A DNA stretch of 10,356 bases from Baffinella frigidus. Its lineage: Eukaryota > Cryptophyceae > Cryptomonadales > Baffinellaceae. Position numbers and translations under genes: made by a program. Location of the stretch: contig MU646508.1 in NCBI GenBank assembly GCA_026770585.1, positions 291,706-302,061 of the forward strand. The letters run 5' to 3'. Below are positions 1-5,405 of this stretch, piece after piece. A model generated the notes under the pieces. It saw only the letters and a list, made by a program, of their open reading frames with translations, was not told the origin of the DNA and did no database searches. How positions within the stretch are numbered: position 1 is the stretch's first letter; each line of letters begins with the position of its first letter.

Positions 1-242
1 TTCGGGTTTCGGGTTTCGGGTTTAGGGTTGAGTCGGAAGGGTGGATGGTTTACGGTACGCGGAGGCGGAAAAGCGAGGAGCTTTCCAGGGTCCAGGCTTC
101 AGGGTTCAGAGTTTGCATGTCCGTGCACGAGTGGTTCAGTGCCAGCTGGTCCTGAAACCGGGTTGGGGGCAAGGGGGTAGGGTGTGGGGTTAAGGTCTAG
201 GAGTTACGGTATAGGGTCTGGGGGTAGGTTCAGGGCTTAGCC
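1..242 (+). repeat. Degenerate telomere-like heptamer array
   Basis: The window opens with three TTTCGGG units followed by TTTAGGG, then decays into irregular blocks such as GGGTTTA, AGGGTTCAG, GGGGTAGGG and TAGGGTCTGGGGG. The G-rich strand is the + strand, which in a terminal telomere would place the chromosome end to the right. The array is cut by the window edge, so its full extent is unknown. No gene is seen here. Its decay suggests an interstitial or subtelomeric array rather than an active telomere. Confidence 0.75.
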
Positions 243-249
243 GAAGGTT

Positions 250-399
250 TTATCTCAGAAAACGAGTTCTAAAACCCGTTTTCTTAAGTCAATTCCCCTA
301 CAAATTTGTCAACTTATGCGGAGAGTAAAGAATAAGTTGACGAATTTGTAGGGGAATTGACTTAAGAAAATGAGTTTTAGAACTCGTTTTCTAAGATAA
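250..399. mobile_element. TTATCTC-family MITE, copy 1 (150 bp, 4-bp TSD GGTT)
   Basis: This is a nearly full-length inverted repeat. The left arm starts TTATCTCAGAAAACGAG and the right arm ends with its near-perfect complement (CTCGTTTTCTAAGATAA), around a short centre at about 318-330. The arms also carry CTTAAGTCAATTCCCCTAC and its complement. The direct repeat GGTT lies immediately outside both ends (246-249 and 400-403), as expected for a target-site duplication. It contains no open reading frame, so it would be non-autonomous. Two relatives lie at 3884-4056 and 9508-9657, each with its own different 4-bp duplication. Confidence 0.88.
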
Positions 400-403
400 G
401 GTT

Positions 404-787
404 GGGGTTTCAGCTTGAGGCAGCCCCCGAGGCTTAGGGGATAGGTTGAGGGTTTACGGTTTAAACCTTGAACCCCCAAACTAAACCGGTGAAGTTTTAG
501 GGTTTACAATCTAAACCCTGAACCCTGAACCTAAACCGTTTAGGGTTTATACCCCAAACCTAAACCTTAAACCCAGATGGTACTCATAAACAATTCGGGT
601 TAGGGCGAAGGATTGAGGAATTTCATCTGGGTTTAGGGTTCGGGGTTTAGGGTTTAGGGTTTGGGGTTTGGGGTCTAGGATTTAGGGTTTAGGGTTTAGG
701 GTTTATGGTGCAGGGTTCAGGGTTCAGGGTTTAGGGTTTATGGTGAAGAGTGTAGGGTGTAGGGTTGAGGTGAAGGGTTCAGGATTA
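404..787. repeat. Telomere-like array with switched-strand segments
   Basis: Degenerate TTTAGGG-like repeats interrupt the left MITE and the AT-rich patch. The stretch from about 455 to 575 is mainly C-rich (CTAAACC, CCCTGAAC), then G-rich repeats resume after 628, including several exact TTTAGGG units between about 643 and 705. TAAACCCAGATG near 569-580 and its complement CATCTGGGTTTA at 628-639 form the arms of a foldback joining the two orientations. No gene is supported. The orientation change suggests local inversion or foldback rearrangement of telomere-type DNA. Confidence 0.7.
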
Positions 788-895
788 TTATTTGGGTGTC
801 GGGTCCACACCGTGGACTAATTTTGCTGCAATTTCGATTTTTTGCATCTAAAATTCGAACCATAATTTTTAAACCTCAAGTAGATCGTTTGGGTT
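788..895. other. AT-richer non-telomeric patch, nothing recognised
   Basis: This roughly 110-bp stretch lacks the heptamer pattern and separates two telomere-like arrays. It contains a small 6-bp hairpin (GTCCAC/GTGGAC, 803-817) and otherwise no coding or repeat signal I can name. Confidence 0.4.
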
Positions 896-1226
896 TCGGT
901 CTTCGGGTTTCTGGTTATGATTTAGGGTGTTTCAGGGTTGAGGGTTCATGTTTATGATTTAGGGTGTTGCAGGGTGTAGGGGTTAGGGTTCAGGGTGTAG
1001 GGGTTAGGGTTGAGGGGTGAGGGGTTAGGTTGGGGTTGATGGGTTAGGTGTTAGGGTGTTCCAGGGTTGAGGGTTCCTGTTTATGATTTAGTTTGTGAGA
1101 GTTGAGGGGTTTGGGGTTAGGGGTTGGTTAGGGTTGAGGGGTTAGGTGTTAGAGTTCTCACCGCCCACCCCTTACCCCTCAACCCTCACAAACTAAATCA
1201 TAAACTGGAACCCTCAACCCTGGAAC
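896..1226. repeat. Telomere-like array ending in an inverted duplication
   Basis: Irregular G-rich repeats (GGGTTAGGGTT, GGGTGTAGG, GGGGTTGAGG) run to about 1150. Then the strand flips: GTTCCAGGGTTGAGGGTTC at 1058 onward and TTTATGATTTAGTTTGTGAG are repeated as reverse complements up to TGGAAC at 1226. The 1058-1226 block is therefore a telomere-like foldback of 169 bp with a loop around 1110-1170. No coding sequence is supported. Confidence 0.7.
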
Positions 1227-1227
1227 C

Positions 1228-1291
1228 AAAATTTCACAGGTGAATTTCATGGGGGGGGGTCAAAATTCCCCTGTGAAAATTCGGGGGGGCG
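1228..1291. repeat. Small foldback around a G-tract
   Basis: AAAATTTCACAGGTGAATTT on the left is mirrored by AAAATTCCCCTGTGAAAATT on the right as an imperfect inverted repeat. The loop contains a run of about nine Gs. No target duplication was found, so I call it only a palindrome. Confidence 0.55.
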
Positions 1292-1341
1292 AAATAATGG
1301 CGAGCCCAAATTTACCGGGACAGAGCTAGGGTGTGTGGGTT

Positions 1342-1511
1342 CCACACGAGGCTATCCATGCGAACAGAATAAAAGTCGATGTAAGCGTTTGTGTAGTAAT
1401 TTTCATGTGTTTGGTCACGTGGCGCCCGAAAAGCGGGCGCCACGTGACCAATTCTCCCCACAAAACGCTACAATTGACTTTTATTATGTTCGCATGTCTG
1501 GCCTCGAGAGG
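1342..1511. mobile_element. CCAC-ended MITE, divergent relative of the 190-bp family
   Basis: The ends (CCACACGAG and CTCGAGAGG) are imperfect inverted repeats. Inside them CATGCGAACAGAATAAAAGT at 1357 is mirrored at 1477-1496 with one mismatch. The centre is a perfect 18-bp stem with a 5-base loop (1411-1428 and 1434-1451, TTGGTCACGTGGCGCCCG). Dinucleotide TT lies on both sides (1340-1341, 1512-1513), a possible 2-bp target duplication. The internal TTTGTGTAGTAATTTTC and TTGGTCACG motifs recur in the elements at 2312-2501 and 3259-3446, tying it to that family. No open reading frame is plausible. Confidence 0.7.
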
Positions 1512-1590
1512 TTAGGGTTCTCACCGCCCACTTCTGCGCAACCATCGCGAGCCCCGCATCCCACGTCACCGGCGCCACTCCCACCTGCCG

Positions 1591-1661
1591 AAAGTTGACA
1601 CCGCGTTTAAGTTGACGCCGCGCTTGACTTTTCCCGGAAAGTTGACACCGGGTTGACTTTT
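1591..1661 (+). repeat. Degenerate tandem AAGTTGACACCG repeat
   Basis: AAAGTTGACACCG, AAGTTGACGCCG and AAAGTTGACACCG occur in succession, each followed by TTGACTTTT-like sequence. GTTGACACCGGGTTG also recurs near 2854. It is a short local repeat with no known function. The surrounding 1512-1747 stretch shows nothing else I can support. Confidence 0.5.
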
Positions 1662-1753
1662 GCTCAGCGCCCCCTCAGCGCCCCCGCTAGCGCTAGCGTG
1701 TTCTCGACATTCTTTGAGGGGTGGCTCATATCCGCCACTTGACGGATTTCATA

Positions 1754-1939
1754 GGAGAACGGACTGAAAATGGGGTAGTTGGGCCTACGGTAGTGACTAC
1801 GGTAGGTCGTAGGGGCCTAGGGGGGCTCCTACGAAAAACCCTACGGCCTACCGTAGGTAATACCGTAGGCCTGACTGACCCTACGGCCTACCGTAGGTAA
1901 TACCGTAGGCCTGACTGACCCCTTTTTGGTCCGTTACCC
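1754..1939. mobile_element. GGxxAACGG-family MITE, copy 1 (186 bp, TA target)
   Basis: The left terminus GGAGAACGGACTGAAAATG is mirrored by the right terminus ending GGTCCGTTACCC, and TA dinucleotides flank both ends (1752-1753, 1940-1941). The inverted repeat continues inward through GGGGTAGTTGGGCCTACGGTA. The palindrome also extends a few bases beyond the TA (TTCA and TGAA). Its interior consists of CCTACGGTAGG-type palindromes and a 40-bp tandem duplication. A second copy with the same ends lies at 6494-6649. No protein is encoded; a TA-targeting transposase would have to act in trans. Confidence 0.8.
1839..1918 (+). repeat. 40-bp tandem duplication inside a MITE
   Basis: A 40-bp unit beginning CCCTACGGCCTACCGTAGG and ending CCTGACTGA occurs twice in direct tandem with no difference that I could see (1839-1878, 1879-1918). 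The unit contains CCTACCGTAGG palindromes, so the duplication enlarges one arm of the foldback element it sits in. Confidence 0.85.
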
Positions 1940-1948
1940 TATGAACTT

Positions 1949-2120
1949 CCACGCAAGAGTGTAGAGCTGACTGGCTTTCAGGAGAAATAGTCAGATCAGA
2001 CTATTTTCTAAGTTCATAAGTGGACATTCTCCCCAGAGAAAAATCGAAATTTCGGAAACTTGATACAAATTCCGTGTGAACTGACTTGTTTTCCCAGGGC
2101 AGCCCTACACTCTTGCGTGG
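1949..2120 (+). mobile_element. CCACGCAAGAG-family MITE, copy 1 (172 bp, TSD TT)
   Basis: The ends are CCACGCAAGAGTGTAG and its exact complement CTACACTCTTGCGTGG. TT lies immediately outside both ends (1947-1948, 2121-2122). Inside are TCAGGAGAAATAGTC and AGACTATTTTC, a second inverted pair, and unique sequence including GAAATTTCGGAAA. A second copy of the same 172-bp length lies at 3680-3851 in the opposite orientation and shares the interior. There is no coding capacity of note. Confidence 0.85.
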
Positions 2121-2183
2121 TTAACGGCTTGAAACAAGGGCCACGGCATACCTCAGAGACCCGCGTTTCTCGCAGGAGCCCTA

Positions 2184-2309
2184 CCACGCCAGAGTCTTCG
2201 AAGGGGTCGCCAAAAGTCAATAACCCTTCAAGGCAGTGGTTTTCAAAAGTCAAATACCGTATCCTGAAACGGTTCAAAAAAATCAACCCCCTCCTCCACT
2301 CTGGCGTGG
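2184..2309. mobile_element. CCACGCCAGAG-ended MITE (126 bp, TA on both sides)
   Basis: CCACGCCAGAGT at the left and its complement ACTCTGGCGTGG at the right end delimit the element. TA lies immediately outside (2182-2183, 2310-2311). Terminal repeats are short (about 12 bp), with CAAAAGTCAATA and CAAAAGTCAAAT repeated inside. It is the first member of a three-element chain: its right TA is also the left TA of the next element. Ends resemble those of the 172-bp family (CCACGC...AGAG). Confidence 0.7.
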
Positions 2310-2311
2310 TA

Positions 2312-2501
2312 CCACACGAGAATGCTAGAGGGGCCTATTTAAAACCGTAAGTTTTTACAAGTGGGCATTTGTGTAGTAACTTTCGTGAGGTTGGTCACGC
2401 AACTCTGCGAAATTAGCACAGGCACGAGGTTGGTCGCGTTATCCTGGCACAAATATTTACAACCCCACATGTAAATAGGATCCTCCAGCATTCTGAAGTG
2501 G
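2312..2501 (+). mobile_element. CCACxCGAGAATGCT-family MITE, copy 1 (190 bp)
   Basis: The left end CCACACGAGAATGCTAGAG is mirrored imperfectly by CTCCAGCATTCTGAAGTGG at the right. TA flanks both ends (2310-2311, 2502-2503). The interior carries TTTGTGTAGTAACTTTCG, TTGGTCACG and ACAACCCCACATGTAAAT. The whole element is matched in reverse orientation by 3259-3446. It is the middle member of the chained trio, sharing one TA with each neighbour. Confidence 0.78.
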
Positions 2502-2503
2502 TA

Positions 2504-2676
2504 GAGCGTTTGTGGTAATTGTTGTCCGTTTTGGATGTGCGGTTTTCTGGTTTTCCGGTTTTAAAAAATGTTGTTAAGGTCGTAAAACATTTTAAAAGGA
2601 CACTTCTGGTACAAATGAAAACCGGGAAACCGGGAAACCGCACGTCCAAAACGGACAACAATTACCGCCAACGCTC
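2504..2676. mobile_element. GAGCGTT-ended MITE (173 bp, TA target)
   Basis: GAGCGTTTGTGGTAATTGTT continuing to GTCCGTTTTGGATGTGCGG is mirrored at the right end with only a few mismatches, giving arms of more than 40 bp. TA lies at 2502-2503 and 2677-2678. The centre holds ACCGGAAAACCAGAAAACC-like sequence on the complementary strand and a short AT-rich loop. Predicted reading frames on both strands give nearly the same peptide because the DNA is palindromic, so they are not genes. It is the last member of the chained trio. Confidence 0.82.
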
Positions 2677-2743
2677 TACGGCCCTTCCTGGAAGAGAAAT
2701 AATAGAAGGGATGAACACGAAAATAGGCTTTAACCGCTGCATA

Positions 2744-2843
2744 TCCCTTAAGTGGCCAGTAGGCGCATACGCCCTACGGTAGGGCCCTAGGACCTGCCTT
2801 GGGCGAGTTAGGGTGCATATTCACCCTATGGTCACTTAAGGGA
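2744..2843. mobile_element. TCCCTTAAG-family MITE, copy 1 (100 bp, TA target)
   Basis: TCCCTTAAGTGGCC at the left is mirrored by GGTCACTTAAGGGA at the right with one mismatch, and TA flanks both ends (2742-2743, 2844-2845). The centre contains CCCTACGGTAGGGCCCTAGG followed by ACCTGCC. Copy 2 at 9817-9917 has the same ends and the same left half, also with TA on both sides. Confidence 0.82.
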
Positions 2844-2948
2844 TACGTATAGGTTGACACCGGGTTGCCGTTAAGCCTGCCAGCAGGCCTCCATATGATA
2901 TACATATCAATAAATAGCGCCGCAGGCAGCGCTAACGCCGCCCCTGTC

Positions 2949-3032
2949 AGAGAGAGCGAGTGTGTGAGAGGGGGGGGGGGGAGAGAGAGAGAGAGGGAGG
3001 GAGAGAGGGTGTGTGTGTGTGTGTGTGTGAGG
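2949..3032 (+). repeat. GA/G/GT microsatellite
   Basis: A purine-rich simple repeat: AGAGAGAG, then an 11-12 base G run, (GA)n, GGGAGGGAGAGAG and (GT)n of about ten units. Apparent open reading frames here are low-complexity Arg/Glu and Cys/Val strings and are not genes. Confidence 0.92.
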
Positions 3033-3258
3033 GTCAAGCAGCTCTTGCCGCAACACCCTTCGCACGGAGGGTTGACCCCGCCACTCGGTGGCCTTCGATG
3101 GTTTCGGATTTGAATTTCACCCCGGATTTCGGGGTGTTACGTGACCAAATGTACACCAGAAAATCCTTAAAGTTAATTATCTCTGGGCAATTTGACTTTT
3201 GTTGAAAGGTCCGCAGTCCTCCGTGTGGAACCCTAAATTCGCCTCGTCCGCCTGTGAA
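3033..3258. other. Unassigned sequence with one small hairpin
   Basis: No gene or element boundary was identified. A 7-bp stem (CACCCCG/CGGGGTG, 3118-3136) sits near the middle. Motifs such as GTTGACCCCG and AAAGTTAATTATCTC resemble pieces of nearby elements, so the stretch may be decayed repeat. Confidence 0.4.
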
Positions 3259-3446
3259 CCACCGAGAAAGCTGGAGCACCCTATTTACATGTGGGGTTGT
3301 AAAAAATTGTACCAGGAACAGGACAAGAACAGGACACCACTCCGGAATTTATGGGGGGTCGTGACCAAACCAGCGAAAGTTACTACACACATGCCCACGT
3401 TTACAGGATCCCGGTTTCAAATGGGAGCTCCAGCATTCTCGAGTGG
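3259..3446 (-). mobile_element. CCACxCGAGAATGCT-family MITE, copy 2 (188 bp, inverted)
   Basis: Read on the minus strand, this matches 2312-2501 through most of its length: CCACTCGAGAATGCTGGAG, then GTGGGCATGTGTGTAG, ACTTTCG, TTGGTCACG, then ACAACCCCACATGTAAATAGG. The ends are mutual inverted repeats. Flanking dinucleotides are AA and AG, so the target duplication is only partly preserved. The middle (about 3310-3355) differs from copy 1. No coding sequence is supported. Confidence 0.75.
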
Positions 3447-3519
3447 AGCATGCGTCGACACATTTGGGCGGATTCGGGCGGATAAGAGGATCCCTGCCAC
3501 ACAGTGACCGACTTTCCTC

Positions 3520-3559
3520 AAGTTGACGTGCTGGCTTTGCGGTACAAATCCGTCAACTT
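3520..3559. repeat. Short hairpin, AAGTTGACG stem
   Basis: A perfect 9-bp stem (AAGTTGACG and CGTCAACTT) encloses a 22-base loop. It could be a degraded foldback element; no target duplication was seen. Confidence 0.5.
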
Positions 3560-3679
3560 TGGAGCGGAAACGAGCCCGGGCTCTCCAAACCGGTGAGCCC
3601 AAATAGAGTGAGACAGAGCTAGGCCACACATCGGGCTACGAAAAAACATGGTGAACAACCCAACAGCGAATGAACCCGA

Positions 3680-3851
3680 CCACGCAAGAGTGTAGGGCTG
3701 ACCTGGGAAAACAAGCCAGTTCACACGGAATTTGTAATAACTTTCCGAAATTTCGAGTTTTCTGTGGGAAGAATGTCCACTTCTGAACTTAAGAAATAGT
3801 CGAATTCGGCTATTTCTCCTGTGGGCCACTCTGCCCTACACTCTTGCGTGG
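3680..3851 (-). mobile_element. CCACGCAAGAG-family MITE, copy 2 (172 bp, TSD GA)
   Basis: CCACGCAAGAGTGTAGGGC at the left and GCCCTACACTCTTGCGTGG at the right are exact inverted repeats. GA lies immediately outside both ends (3678-3679, 3852-3853). Length equals copy 1 at 1949-2120, and the interior is its reverse complement (AACAAGCCAGTTCACACGG, GAAATTTCG, GAATGTCCACTT, AATAGTCGAATTCGGCTATT). The different flanking dinucleotide from copy 1 (TT) supports real duplications rather than part of the terminus. Confidence 0.85.
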
Positions 3852-3883
3852 GAAGACCCCTACCGCAGTAGATCCGTGGGGAC

Positions 3884-4056
3884 TTGTCTCCGATATCGAA
3901 TAAAAATATTCACTTTCTGCCTCCTCTAAAGTTGATTATCGCCTTGAAATTGTAACCACTTTTGATTTGACACGCCAAAGTTGTTTATTTTCAGGGTGAT
4001 AATCAACTTTAGACGTGGCAGAAAGTGAATATTTTTATTCGGCATATCGGAGATAA
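3884..4056. mobile_element. TTATCTC-family MITE, copy 2 (173 bp, 4-bp TSD GGAC)
   Basis: TTGTCTCCGATATCGAATAA and its complement near 4036-4056 begin arms that continue through AAATATTCACTTTCTGCC and CTAAAGTTGATTATC, giving an inverted repeat of more than 50 bp each side with a central loop of about 60 bases. GGAC lies directly outside both ends (3880-3883, 4057-4060). The terminal TT(A/G)TCTC and the 4-bp duplication match elements at 250-399 and 9508-9657, but the rest of the arms is different, so it is a separate subfamily using the same ends. Confidence 0.88.
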
Positions 4057-4094
4057 GGACACAGGGTTTGTACCTACGGATATCTTCTCACTGG

Positions 4095-4119
4095 TTCTCG
4101 GTGGCTCAGCCACCGAGAA
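4095..4119. repeat. Perfect 25-base hairpin
   Basis: TTCTCGGTGGCT and AGCCACCGAGAA are exact complements around one central base, giving a near-loopless palindrome. It may be a tiny foldback or a terminator-like structure; no adjacent transcript end is recognisable. Confidence 0.7.
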
Positions 4120-4237
4120 TCCCTTCGCAGCCCGCTGCGTGGGGAGCCCCTCACGCGCCCTGCTCCACGTGCCCTAGAGCAGTGAAGGCTGCCCATGCGT
4201 GTGCAGCTTTCGCATAAGCTAGCGCTATGTGACCCTT

Positions 4238-4305
4238 CAGAACGCGCCAGCACTTCTGTGTTCCCTCAGGATGCGCCCGTACTAACCCAGGACGCGCCAG
4301 TACTA
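4238..4305 (+). repeat. Three degenerate CAGGACGCGCCAGTACT repeats
   Basis: Related units begin at 4238, 4267 and 4288: CAGAACGCGCCAGCACT, CAGGATGCGCCCGTACT and CAGGACGCGCCAGTACT. Spacing is irregular (29 and 21 bp). The block lies just beyond the C-terminal side of the CAP-domain fragment, where more of that gene would be expected; none is seen. Confidence 0.6.
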
Positions 4306-4459
4306 AGGAGACCTTTTTTTTGCTGACGGTTCAGACAACGATGCGGAGCCCGTTCCACCACGGTGTTTGCCCGTGGCGGTGCAAGCTCGTGGCCCCTGGT
4401 GATGCGAAAGGCTCTGGGGAGCGGTGTGCAATCCCGGGGGAGGCGGGGCGTGGCGCTAG

Positions 4460-4498
4460 CCGCCATGGGACATGACACACAGCAGTGTCCCGTGGCGG
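4460..4498. repeat. Stem-loop CCGCCATGGGACA
   Basis: CCGCCATGGGACA and TGTCCCGTGGCGG pair over 13 bases with a single G-T position around a 13-base loop. It lies in GC-rich sequence next to the CAP-domain fragment. CGTGGCGGTG also recurs at 4371-4381. Confidence 0.5.
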
Positions 4499-4590
4499 TG
4501 TGATGGCGTACGCGGGAAGTGAAGCGCGCTCTGTTGCGAAACCGGGGGATGTGAGCCTGGGTTGTGGAGGGCCAGGATCTTGATAGGAAA

Positions 4591-4905
4591 CTACCCAGGG
4601 GACACGGGCGGGGCACGGCGCTGGATGCCACGATTCCAAGTGGTTGCGGGGGCAGCCTGGACCACCTCAGCAAGTGAGATGGGGGGGGGGGGTGAAAGGG
4701 AAATGCTTGCCCCCCTACATGTCGGCAAACGGGAGTGTCCATTCGGGAGCGGCACCTCATCACGGTAGGCGTTGTGCTCCGCGAGGAACTGCTCGGATTC
4801 GACGAGAGCGCTGCCCCCAACAACAGACGCAGCCAGGCACAGCGCCGCGAGCAGCCTCCGACCCCAGACGCCTCCCCCCGTCGTGAAACTGCTCAGTACC
4901 ACCAT
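4591..4905 (-). CDS. Secreted CAP/SCP-domain protein, N-terminal fragment
   Basis: CAP (SCP/PR-1) proteins are small secreted alpha-beta-alpha domains found widely in eukaryotes; their exact role here cannot be told. The Met at 4905-4903 is chosen because it begins a good signal peptide: a short polar start, two Arg at residues 16-17, a hydrophobic core LLAALCLAASVVGG, and a likely cleavage near Ser32-Ala33. Mature sequence begins near ESEQFLAEHNAYRDE, carrying the family's first-helix signature FLxxHNxxR. A further upstream in-frame Met at 5004 would put the signal core too deep. After a probable 99-nt intron the frame gives ATTWNRGIQRRA, whose TW sits 14 residues from the His of HN, as in the LTW that follows the first helix of CAP domains. 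The frame then stops at about 4591. The later CAP motifs (GENLA-like, HYTQVVW-like, the final Cys pairs) are not visible in any minus-strand frame down to 4266, so the gene is probably truncated or a pseudogene. It could instead continue through introns I cannot place. Confidence 0.55.
   Translation of the reverse strand: MVVLSSFTTGGGVWGRRLLAALCLAASVVGGSALVESEQFLAEHNAYRDEVPLPNGHSRLPTCRGASISLSPPPPISLAEVVQAAPATTWNRGIQRRAPPVSPG
4657..4755 (-). other. Probable GT-AG intron in the CAP-domain fragment
   Basis: On the minus strand a donor GTGCCG follows the codons for RDE, and an acceptor GGTCCAG precedes GCTGCC. Between them lies a C-run of 11 or so bases that could serve as pyrimidine tract. Removal restores the expected spacing between HNxxR and TW. 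The length (99 nt) is divisible by three and lacks a stop, so the unspliced reading frame stays open and encodes a low-complexity Pro/Ser insertion. This is inference from spacing and splice dinucleotides only. Confidence 0.45.
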
Positions 4906-5316
4906 CGCAGGGACCCTGTTTGCGCGGACGCTGTGGCCCCACCTATCCACTTCGGTTGCAGCTGCGCCGGCCCTCGAAAAAACACGGCGGACCCGCAGAC
5001 ACACCGGCCGGGAACCAGCGGTGTTTGTGCCTAGTTGCGGCGACTTCTACCGAGGAAGCGACAATCCAAGGAACCTCACCGAAGTTCCCGCTCTGTCCGA
5101 AAAAACCCTCGGCTTCAAAAAACCAAGGGATTATTCAGAATGGGAGGCATGGCCCCGAGGAGGCGAGCTCTTGCTTATTGACTTTTGAGAAGAGAAAACA
5201 GGGAAAATAATCAACTTTACACATAACCAATGGTCTGGAATTGGAGCCGTTGTCCCCTTGCACAGATCTTGACTGTGGGCCCTTTCAAACACCGCTGAAA
5301 GGACTACGGGCGAAGA
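4906..5316. other. Upstream region of the CAP fragment, no gene supported
   Basis: The stretch is moderately GC-rich near the gene and AT-richer beyond 5170. I saw no TATA box at a sensible distance upstream of 4905. Reading frames here are shadows or lack recognisable domains. A small 7-bp hairpin (CCTTTCA/TGAAAGG, 5281-5302) is present, and AATAATCAACTTTA at about 5204 echoes the interior of the element at 3884-4056. Confidence 0.4.
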
Positions 5317-5405
5317 CGATATTTGATCGAAAATCAGAGAACGTCAGCACCGAGCTCTTTGAGCGTGCTCGGTGCTGACGTTCTCTGATTTTCGATCGGA
5401 CATCG
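5317..5405. repeat. Long near-perfect hairpin (31-bp perfect stem)
   Basis: GATCGAAAATCAGAGAACG followed by TCAGCACCGAGC (5325-5355) is an exact complement of 5367-5397, with an 11-base loop. A further imperfect CGAT extension reaches 5317 and 5405. No target-site duplication was evident. It may be a very young foldback element or a hairpin RNA precursor; nothing in the sequence alone decides this. Confidence 0.75.

Noticed and set aside
2413-2782. Overlapping reading frames on both strands both starting MLSVLDVRF
   Set aside because: The same peptide on both strands results from the palindromic arms of the element at 2504-2676, not from a gene.
2867-2943. Foldback CCGTTAAGCCTGCC / GGCAGCGCTAACG
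   Set aside because: The arms match only weakly with a gap, and no target duplication was seen; kept out of the feature list.
4266-4823. 185-codon minus-strand reading frame, the longest in the window
   Set aside because: It overlaps the CAP-domain frame in a different phase and ends in degenerate tandem repeats (STGASWVSTGAS). Composition is GC-driven Pro/Arg/Ser with no domain.
4772-5188. 138-codon plus-strand reading frame
   Set aside because: It is antisense to the signal peptide of the CAP fragment and has no recognisable motif; most likely a shadow frame in GC-rich DNA.
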